A stretch of DNA of 15,245 nt from Candidatus Hydrogenedentes bacterium UBA2224 (GTDB lineage: Bacteria; Hydrogenedentota; Hydrogenedentia; Hydrogenedentales; SLHB01): the NCBI GenBank assembly GCA_002348185.1, contig DDYW01000031.1:8869-24113 (forward strand), read 5' to 3'. Below are positions 6,459 to 12,215 of the stretch, piece after piece (the first letter of the stretch is position 1; each line of letters starts with the position of its first letter). A model generated the notes under the pieces. That model was not told the DNA's origin and ran no database searches. It worked only from the letters and a program-made list of their open reading frames with translations. A program made the position numbers and the translations under genes.

Positions 6459-7486
6459 GGCGGCGTCACGGCGGCATCATTGCGGCGGGTCTGATCGGGG
6501 TTTCTCTGGCCGCGGTGTTCGCCAGCATCGGCGTGGGCAGCGAATCGATCAGTTTCGCCGCCGCCTGGCGCGACTGGTGCGCGGGCCGCCCTCTCGCCGA
6601 CGCGCCGGAACTGGCGATTCTGCTCCAGCACCGGCTCCCGCGCACCCTGGCCGCGCTGCTGGCCGGGGGCGGTCTCGCGCTGGCCGGGTGCGTGTTTCAG
6701 GCCCTCCTGCGCAATCCGCTGGCGACCCCCTACACGCTTGGCGTGGCCAGTGCGGGCGCGTTTGGCGCTTACGCCGCGACCGTGGTCATGCGTTCCGCCG
6801 GACTCGCCCTCGCGCTCTGGGGTTTTTCGGCCGTGCAGGTCTGTGCGTTCGTGTTCGCGCTGCTGGACGTGTCGCTGATCTATCTGATGGCGGTGCGGCG
6901 GCACCATGTCTCCTCGTCGGTGCTGCTGCTGGCTGGCATTACACTCGGCATGCTTTCCAACGCGGGGATGATGCTCGTGCGGTTTCTGTCGGACCCGGGC
7001 ATGCTGGCCATGATGGAACGCTGGTTGATGGGCGGGGTGGACGTCATCGGCTACGAGCCGGTTGTCACGCTGGCCGCGGGCGTGCTGCCCTGCAGCGCCG
7101 TTCTACTGCTGCAGGCGGCGAAATTCGACCAACTGGGTTTCGGCGCCGAGGTTGCCCAGGGACGCGGAGTGAATGTGCGGCGCCTTCAGACCACCACGTT
7201 TCTCCTGGGCTCGTTTCTGACCGCCGTGATCGTGTCGGAGGTCGGCCCCATCGGGTTCGTGGGCCTGATCGTGCCCCATGCGGTGCGCAGCCTGACGGGG
7301 TCGCGCCACCGCCTGCTGATGCCGCTGTCGTTTGTGGCGGGCGGCGCCTTCCTGTGTCTGTGCGACATCTTTGCCCGCATCGTGCTTCCCGGCGAAACGC
7401 CCATCGGCATCATCACCGCGTTCCTCGGCGGGCCGTTTTTCCTCTATTTGCTCTTGCGGCGCCGTTTCGGCGACTGGGAGACCTGA
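6455..7486 (+). CDS. Cobalamin/ferric-siderophore ABC transporter permease (BtuC/FecCD class)
   Basis: Inner-membrane permease expected to work as a dimer with about ten helices per subunit. It has 343 residues, normal for the FecCD family. HRLPRTLAALLAGGGLALAG (59-78), then FQALLRNPLATPYTLGVASA (81-100), is the classic N-terminal family signature. SEVGPIGFVGLIVPHAVR (261-278) is the conserved cytoplasmic loop region that contacts the ATPase, and GETPIGIITAFLGGPFFLYL (313-332) is the characteristic C-terminal segment. ATG 6455 overlaps the ATPase stop as ATGA and has GGAGGA at 6441-6446. Last gene of the importer operon. Its final 43 nt overlap the 3' end of the convergent helicase gene. A single permease gene implies a homodimer. 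Confidence 0.92.
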   Translation: MRRRHGGIIAAGLIGVSLAAVFASIGVGSESISFAAAWRDWCAGRPLADAPELAILLQHRLPRTLAALLAGGGLALAGCVFQALLRNPLATPYTLGVASAGAFGAYAATVVMRSAGLALALWGFSAVQVCAFVFALLDVSLIYLMAVRRHHVSSSVLLLAGITLGMLSNAGMMLVRFLSDPGMLAMMERWLMGGVDVIGYEPVVTLAAGVLPCSAVLLLQAAKFDQLGFGAEVAQGRGVNVRRLQTTTFLLGSFLTAVIVSEVGPIGFVGLIVPHAVRSLTGSRHRLLMPLSFVAGGAFLCLCDIFARIVLPGETPIGIITAFLGGPFFLYLLLRRRFGDWET

Positions 7487-9492
7487 GGCGGCGCAACGCG
7501 CTCGGAGACCATCTCGCGTGCGGCTCGAACGTGTCGGCAGAGCAGTTCTTCCGGGATTTCCTTGACAAACCGGCTCGTGGCGCAGAGGCGTTCGCGCCCC
7601 CGGCGGTTGCGCGCGCAGGCTTCGAACAGCGTGACATGGCGTTTGCCGCGGGTCAGCGCCACGTAGAACAGCCGCCGTTCCTCCTCCAGGCCATCGCCCT
7701 GGAGACACTTTTCGTGCGGCAGCAGCCCCTCTTCGACCCCCGCGATGAATACGAACGGAAACTCCAGGCCCTTGGCGCTGTGGATGGTCATGAGGGCTAC
7801 CCCGGACCGGTGCTGGTCCCCGTTGCCGCGCTGGTCGTCGTTCTTGTTCAGGGCGCTTTCATCGAGAAAGGCGCTCAGTGTGGCGGGCCCTTCACACTGC
7901 TGCTCGTACTGGGCCACCGCGTCGATGACGGCCTCGACGTTCGACCACTTCTGGTCGAGTTGCAGGTCGCTCTTGCTCGTGCGCACCAGTTCCGCGCGGT
8001 AGCCGATTCGATCCACGAGTTCCTGCACCAGGTGCGACAGGGGCGTCCCGCCCTGGCGGAAACGCTCCCCAAACCCGCGCAGCAAAACCAGCAGCTCGCG
8101 AATCCCGGCTTCGGACCGGCCCTGGATCAAACCCCGCCGCAGGGCTTCCGACAAGCCCTTCGCGAATGGGATGTTCTCTGCAAGGCAGAGGGCGTGCACC
8201 AGGTGCAGGGTGGCATCGCCGATGCCGCGCCGGGGCATGTTCGCAATCCGGAGGAAGGCCACCTCGTCGCGCGGATTCACCACGGCGCGCAGATAGGCAA
8301 TGATGTCCTTGACCTCCGTCCGCTCGAAGAAGTCCTGTCCACCCACGACGACATAGGGTATCTTGGCCTGGCGCATGGCGATCTCGATGGGCCGCGATTG
8401 AAGATTCGAGCGGTACAGCACCGCGAAATCGGTGTACTTGGCGCGGGTTCGTTCCCGGATATGCTGGATCCACGCCACGACCATCTTCGCCTCGTGTTCT
8501 TCGTCGCCCGTGACGAACCAGTCGAGGGGACGGCCCGCTCCAAGTTCGCTCCAGAGTTTCTTTTCGCGGCGCGCCCGGTTGTTGGCGATGACCGCGTTGG
8601 CCGAAGACAGGATGGCCTGGGTAGACCGGTAATTCTGTTCGAGTTTGACGATCTTCGCTTCCGGATAGTCCGTCTCGAAACTGAGAATGTTGCGGATGTC
8701 AGCCCCACGCCACCCGTAGATCGACTGATCGTCATCGCCCACCACGCAGAGGTTGCGATGGGCTGCCGCCAGGAGCCGGAGCAGTTCGTACTGAAGATGG
8801 TTGGTGTCCTGGTATTCGTCGACCATCACGTAGCGCAAGCGTTTCTGGTACCGCGCCAGGATCCGGGGATGCTCGCGCCACAGGCGCAGGGTCAGCAGCA
8901 GCAGGTCATCGAAATCCAGCGTGTTGGCGGCCCGCAACGCGGACTGGTATTTCTCGAACACGGCCGGGAGCCATTTGGCGTATTTCCTGGCGGTCTCGGT
9001 ATCGCCATCCGGTTGGTCTTCCGGCACCTCAAACAAGCCGTTGTTCTTCACCAGTCCGATTTGTTCGACAAAACTGTCGGGGTCAAACGTCTCCTTCACG
9101 TCGTCGAGGTCTTCGAGCAGGCGCCGCATCACGGTGCGGACATCCCCCTCCGACGAGATGGTGAAGTCCTGCCGGTAGCCGAGGTGCGCGATTTCGGCCC
9201 GCAGCACGCGCAGGCAGAACGAATGGAACGTCGAAATGACCAGTTCGCGCGCGGCCCGCGCACCAACCAGCGCCGCCACCCGTTCCCGCATCTCGCCCGC
9301 GGCCTTGTTGGTAAAGGTCACCGCGAGGATTTCGCCGGGTTTCGCGATACCGTGCGCGAGAATGTGCGCGATGCGCTGCGTGATCACCCGGGTCTTGCCG
9401 CTGCCCGCTCCCGCAAGTATCAGCAACGGCCCTTCGGTATGCGCAACCGCCTCCCGTTGTGCCGGATTCAGCCCGGCCAGGAATGCATTCAT
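7444..9492 (-). CDS. Superfamily 1 DNA helicase, Rep/UvrD/PcrA family
   Basis: ATP-dependent 3'-5' DNA helicase, likely in replication-fork restart or repair. All SF1A motifs are present in 682 residues: Q-motif LNPAQREAV (8-16); Walker A AGAGSGKT (27-34); TFTNKAAGEM (59-68); Walker B VDEYQDTN (224-231); motif III VVGDDDQSIYGWRGAD (250-265); motif IV KLEQNYRST (283-291); motif V MTIHSAKGLEFPFVFIAG (about 568-585); motif VI EERRLFYVALTRGK (about 604-617). Length and wording (DDDQSIYGWRG, EEHEAKMV, FFERTEVKD) are closest to E. coli Rep as I recall it. The extended C-terminal tail of PcrA/UvrD is absent; the protein ends in a basic PKRRRKSK. ATG 9492 has AGGGG four nucleotides upstream. It runs convergent to the importer and overlaps its permease by 43 nt. 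Rep versus UvrD is not settled, so no symbol is given. Confidence 0.93.
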   Translation of the reverse strand: MNAFLAGLNPAQREAVAHTEGPLLILAGAGSGKTRVITQRIAHILAHGIAKPGEILAVTFTNKAAGEMRERVAALVGARAARELVISTFHSFCLRVLRAEIAHLGYRQDFTISSEGDVRTVMRRLLEDLDDVKETFDPDSFVEQIGLVKNNGLFEVPEDQPDGDTETARKYAKWLPAVFEKYQSALRAANTLDFDDLLLLTLRLWREHPRILARYQKRLRYVMVDEYQDTNHLQYELLRLLAAAHRNLCVVGDDDQSIYGWRGADIRNILSFETDYPEAKIVKLEQNYRSTQAILSSANAVIANNRARREKKLWSELGAGRPLDWFVTGDEEHEAKMVVAWIQHIRERTRAKYTDFAVLYRSNLQSRPIEIAMRQAKIPYVVVGGQDFFERTEVKDIIAYLRAVVNPRDEVAFLRIANMPRRGIGDATLHLVHALCLAENIPFAKGLSEALRRGLIQGRSEAGIRELLVLLRGFGERFRQGGTPLSHLVQELVDRIGYRAELVRTSKSDLQLDQKWSNVEAVIDAVAQYEQQCEGPATLSAFLDESALNKNDDQRGNGDQHRSGVALMTIHSAKGLEFPFVFIAGVEEGLLPHEKCLQGDGLEEERRLFYVALTRGKRHVTLFEACARNRRGRERLCATSRFVKEIPEELLCRHVRAAREMVSERVAPPQVSQSPKRRRKSK

Positions 9493-9557
9493 GAATCCCC
9501 TCGACTATGCATCAGTCCATATCTTCAGGAAGTCTTCCACCGGCAGGAGAATTTCGT

Positions 9558-9586
9558 AGTGTACCAATCACCGGCCCCGAAGTCCA
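9558..9586 (-). promoter_or_regulatory. Candidate helicase promoter
   Basis: On the minus strand TGGACT (9581-9586) and TACACT (9558-9563) are separated by 17 nt, each with four of six consensus bases. The leader to ATG 9492 would be about 60 nt. The same TACACT -10 appears before the phosphoglycerate mutase gene. Confidence 0.35.
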
Positions 9587-9710
9587 TGCCCGTTTCGCCT
9601 CCAATCTCCGGCGAACGCGAAGGCAGATCGCTTAGACGCCTGCGCCCTCGGGCGCTGGAGCTTCTGTCGACTCACCCACGTGGTGAAACAAGAGACCATT
9701 CTGCCTTCCG

Positions 9711-9746
9711 GAGCGCCGAAGGCGCGATAACATACCAGCCCAGCCC
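9711..9746 (+). repeat. Palindrome-headed repeat A, copy 1
   Basis: A 36-nt unit with a GCGCC-GAA-GGCGC stem-loop followed by a GATAACATACCAGCCCAGCC tail. It is identical over all 36 nt to 9792-9827 and related to an inverted copy at 10491-10523. Confidence 0.8.
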
Positions 9747-9791
9747 GCAGTGCCGATATGGCGAAGGGAAAGACGCAGATTCGCGCGTACA

Positions 9792-9827
9792 GAGCGCCGA
9801 AGGCGCGATAACATACCAGCCCAGCCC
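9792..9827 (+). repeat. Palindrome-headed repeat A, copy 2
   Basis: Perfect 36-nt duplicate of 9711-9746, starting 81 nt after it, with an unrelated 45-nt spacer between. The tail leads directly into the twin-hairpin array. Confidence 0.8.
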
Positions 9828-9839
9828 CCAGGGCTCCAC

Positions 9840-10016
9840 GTCCCGAAGGGACGATAGACAATAGCCCACCACTTCAGTGGGAACCTCCGCATCCTCAAAT
9901 TACAAGTCCCGCAGGGACGGCAGATAATAGCCCACCACTTCAGTGGTGGGAGCCCCCGCATCCCCCAAATCACAAGTCCCGTAGGGACGGCAGAATCCTC
10001 CCACCCCCTCAGGGGG
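9840..10016 (+). repeat. Tandem twin-hairpin repeat array B (three units)
   Basis: Three units start at 9840, 9906 and 9976 (spacing 66 and 70 nt). Each begins with GTCCC-NNN-GGGAC (loops GAA, GCA, GTA), followed in unit 2 by GGCAGATAATAG and a second hairpin, CCCACCACT-TC-AGTGGTGGG (9931-9950), a perfect 9-bp stem. Unit 1 has lost three bases from that second stem. Unit 3 has replaced it with CCCCC-TCA-GGGGG (10004-10016). A tail with CCGCATCC and CAAAT links units 1-2 and 2-3. The intervening sequence is itself repeated, so this is not CRISPR. Confidence 0.8.
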
Positions 10017-10069
10017 ACACAAGACCGGGACGCGTTGTAGCGCCTGCGGGGAGGCTCATCCAATCCCCA

Positions 10070-10105
10070 TTGTAGGGGCAGCCCCCCGTGGCTGCCCTTC
10101 GGTTC
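10070..10105 (+). repeat. Dispersed GTAGGGGCAG-type hairpin repeat, copy 2
   Basis: Contains a perfect 8-bp stem, GGGCAGCC and GGCTGCCC, around a short C-rich loop, ending in TTCGGTTC. It matches positions 11-46 in reverse orientation with few changes. Confidence 0.65.
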
Positions 10106-10156
10106 GCACGGCGGGCCGCAGCCGCGCCGGCCCGGCCCGGCATTCTTGTTTTTGCA

Positions 10157-10179
10157 GCGCAGGCGTCTCACCTGCATCC
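10157..10179 (+). repeat. 23-nt palindromic repeat D, copy 1
   Basis: GCGCAGGCGTCTCACCTGCATCC written in part: core GCAGGCGTCTCACCTGC. It is the reverse complement of 10305-10327 with one mismatch, so the two copies are inverted about 126 nt apart. Confidence 0.7.
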
Positions 10180-10191
10180 TTGCCTTCCTGT

Positions 10192-10227
10192 GGACGGGGT
10201 GGACAGGATGGACGGGATGTACAGGAC
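10192..10227. repeat. 9-nt minisatellite, four units, inverted relative to 82-135
   Basis: Units of 9 nt at 10192, 10201, 10210 and 10219 follow a GGACGGGAT consensus, which is the complement of the CCCGTCCAY unit at 82-135. The last unit is degenerate. Confidence 0.65.
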
Positions 10228-10304
10228 GGAAACGCCCGTCTTGGCGTCTTGGCGCCTTTGCGTGAGGCGCTGGTCCCCCGCATCGCATTTCCTGCCCGCG
10301 GTTC

Positions 10305-10327
10305 GGATGCAGGCGAGACGCCTGCGC
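10305..10327 (-). repeat. 23-nt palindromic repeat D, copy 2
   Basis: Contains the perfect hairpin GCAGGCG-AGA-CGCCTGC. Inverted relative to copy 1 at 10157-10179, with one mismatch that improves the internal palindrome. Confidence 0.7.
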
Positions 10328-10393
10328 CACACCGGAAGGCCTCCGGGGTTCACGCAACACCAAAGCGTGCGTAGCGGCGTTCCCACACATCTT

Positions 10394-10497
10394 CCGGTCT
10401 GAAGGACCGGCACATACGGACCTCCGGCTGCAGATATCGCGGGCTTTCAGCCCTTCCCTTGTTTGGAACATCCGTCTACCCAGCCCTCCAGGCTGGG
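10394..10497. repeat. Cluster of three short hairpins
   Basis: Three perfect stem-loops lie in about 100 nt: CCGGTC-TGAAG-GACCGG (10394-10410), GGGCT-TTC-AGCCC (10441-10453) and CCCAGCC-CTCCA-GGCTGGG (10479-10497). They look like further REP-type units, in orientation opposite to array B. The last arm merges with the inverted repeat A copy. Confidence 0.6.
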
Positions 10498-10523
10498 CTG
10501 GTATGTTTCGCGCCGTTAGCGCG
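10491..10523 (-). repeat. Palindrome-headed repeat A, inverted copy 3
   Basis: Read on the minus strand the tail ACATACCAGCCCAGCC matches repeat A copies at 9711 and 9792. The stem differs in sequence (CGCGC-CGTTA-GCGCG on the plus strand, 10509-10523) but still pairs. This copy closes the repeat island about 170 nt before the sugar ABC ATPase gene. Confidence 0.7.
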
Positions 10524-10694
10524 CCAGAGATCTCTGCAACCGCAGACCTCTATGCGCTACCGTCTCCACAAGCATTGGTCTCGCGGAGATTTCCTCATGT
10601 TATCCGGCGATTCGGGCTTCGCCGCACCACTTGCGAAGGCCAAATCGAAAAGGGTAGGCTAACGCTTCAGAAAACCCTCGAGGGAGTTGTGCCG

Positions 10695-12200
10695 ATGAGC
10701 GAGTATGTCTTGGAGATGCGGGATATTGTGAAGCGCTTTCCGGGCGTGTTGGCGGTCGATCGTGGCCAGTTAACCCTGCGCCCGGGCGAGGTGCACTGTC
10801 TCGTGGGCGAGAACGGAGCGGGAAAATCCACCCTCATGAAGGTCCTGGCGGGGGCCATCCCGATGGATTCGGGCGAGATCCGTCTGTCGGGAGAGCCGGT
10901 AAGCATCACCTCGCCGCACCATGCCCAGCAGCTCGGCATCAGCATGATCTACCAGGAGTTCAACCTGAGCCCCTTCCTCAGCGTCGCCGAGAACATCTTC
11001 CTGGGCCGGGAACCGCGCCTGGGCAAAACCCCATTCATCAATTGGTCCACGATGTATCGCGATGCCCGCGAAATCCTCGGGCGCGTGCGCACCGACCTGG
11101 ACGTGCGAAAACCCGTCAACGAGTGCAGTGTGGCCCAGCAGCAAATCGTCGAGATCGCCAAGGCCCTGTCGTTCAGCTCGAAGGTCATCGTGATGGACGA
11201 GCCGTCGGCCACCCTGACCGACCACGAACTCAAGGCCCTGTTCGACCTCATCCGCGGCCTCAAGAAAGACGGGATCGGCATGATCTACATCTCGCACCGG
11301 CTTGAGGAGATCTTCGAGATTGGAGACCGGGTGACCGTCATGCGCGACGGCCAGTACATCGGCACCAAAGAGGTCTCCGAGGTGCGCCGGGAGGACATTA
11401 TTCACATGATGGTCGGCCGCGAATTGAAAGACGAGTATCCCAAGGAGCATTTCGACCGGGGTGAGGAAGTCTTGCGCGTCGAAGGGCTCGGTATCGATGG
11501 CGCGTTTCATGATGTCAGCTTCAGCCTTCACAAGGGAGAGCTCATGGGGCTGACGGGGCTGGTGGGCGCCGGCCGTACCGAGGTCGCGCGCGCCATCTTC
11601 GGCGCCGACAGGCTGCACGCGGGCCAGATCTTCCTGGATGGCCGGCCCATCACCGTCACCTCCCCCCAGGACGCCATCCGCCAGGGCATTGGGCTCCTGA
11701 CTGAGGACCGCAAGACACAGGGCCTCGTTCTGGGCATGTCCGTTCGCGAGAACACCACCCTCGCCAACCTGAAAGACCTGGTCCGGTTTCTGTTCGTGGA
11801 TCGCGGGCGCGAGCGGGAAGTGACCCTGAAGTACGTCGACGACCTGCGTATCAAGACGCCTACCATCGAGCAGACCGCCCAGAACCTCAGCGGCGGCAAC
11901 CAGCAGAAGGTCGTGCTCGCCAAATGGCTGTTTACCGGGTGCCGGGTGCTTATCTTCGACGAACCTACCCGCGGCATCGACGTCGGGGCCAAGGTCGAAA
12001 TCTACAAGCTCATGAACGAGCTGGTCCGCAACGGCGTCTGCATCCTCATGATCTCCAGCGAACTGCCCGAGGTGCTGGGCATGTGCGACCGTATCCTCGT
12101 CATGCACGAAGGACGGCTCGCCGGCGAGCTGGCGCGGGCCGACGCCAATCAGGAGCGCATCATGCGCCTTGCGACGGGGGAAACGCTCGCCGCGGTCTAG
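10695..12200 (+). CDS. Sugar ABC transporter ATPase, tandem-domain (RbsA/MglA class)
   Basis: Energy-coupling protein of a ribose/galactose-type monosaccharide importer, with two nucleotide-binding domains in 501 residues (normal length). Domain 1: Walker A GENGAGKST (38-46), Q-loop YQEFNLSPFLSVAENIFLGRE (from 86), Walker B VIVMDEPSATL (164-174), His201 in ISHR. Its signature is degenerate, CSVAQQQ (144-150). Domain 2 shows the family's altered Walker A GLVGAGRTE (288-296), a normal signature LSGGNQQKV (398-406) and Walker B IFDEPTRGID (420-429). MMVGREL (238-244) is the usual inter-domain marker. ATG 10695 has AGGGAG nine nucleotides upstream. No permease or binding-protein gene lies within the window on either side, so it stands alone between the repeat island and a convergent gpmI. 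The substrate is unknown. Confidence 0.9.
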   Translation: MSEYVLEMRDIVKRFPGVLAVDRGQLTLRPGEVHCLVGENGAGKSTLMKVLAGAIPMDSGEIRLSGEPVSITSPHHAQQLGISMIYQEFNLSPFLSVAENIFLGREPRLGKTPFINWSTMYRDAREILGRVRTDLDVRKPVNECSVAQQQIVEIAKALSFSSKVIVMDEPSATLTDHELKALFDLIRGLKKDGIGMIYISHRLEEIFEIGDRVTVMRDGQYIGTKEVSEVRREDIIHMMVGRELKDEYPKEHFDRGEEVLRVEGLGIDGAFHDVSFSLHKGELMGLTGLVGAGRTEVARAIFGADRLHAGQIFLDGRPITVTSPQDAIRQGIGLLTEDRKTQGLVLGMSVRENTTLANLKDLVRFLFVDRGREREVTLKYVDDLRIKTPTIEQTAQNLSGGNQQKVVLAKWLFTGCRVLIFDEPTRGIDVGAKVEIYKLMNELVRNGVCILMISSELPEVLGMCDRILVMHEGRLAGELARADANQERIMRLATGETLAAV

Positions 12201-12215
12201 CGGTCCGCCGGGCGC

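Larger units (their letters stand above)
9493..10694. other. 1.2-kb non-coding repeat island
   Basis: No credible gene lies between the helicase start and the sugar ABC ATPase start. The stretch is filled with small palindromic units in both orientations, listed separately. Extra perfect small stems are GCGCCC-TC-GGGCGC (9642-9655), CCGGA-AGGCC-TCCGG (10332-10346) and the palindrome AGAGATCTCT (10526-10535). Open frames across it translate only repeated motifs such as AGLVCYRAFGA and are best rejected. No transposase is present. The arrangement looks like nested REP-type elements collected between two genes. Confidence 0.7.

Noticed and set aside
6382..9864. A 1160-codon open frame on the plus strand
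   Set aside because: It runs out of frame through the permease and antisense through the helicase, both of which have complete family motifs. Its translation has no recognisable domain and extends into the repeat island.
9840..10016. A CRISPR array
   Set aside because: The units are spaced regularly, but the sequence between hairpins is itself repeated, there are only three units, and no cas gene is present.
9632..10471. A 279-codon minus-strand frame through the repeat island
   Set aside because: It reads straight across palindromic repeats, giving the same peptide pieces more than once, and has no domain.
10459..10662. A 67-codon frame before the sugar ABC ATPase
   Set aside because: It is translated from the inverted repeat A copy (AGLVCFAPLAR) and has no ribosome site.
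12201..12215. A bidirectional terminator between the sugar ABC ATPase and gpmI
   Set aside because: Only 15 nt separate the stops and there is no stem with a T-run.
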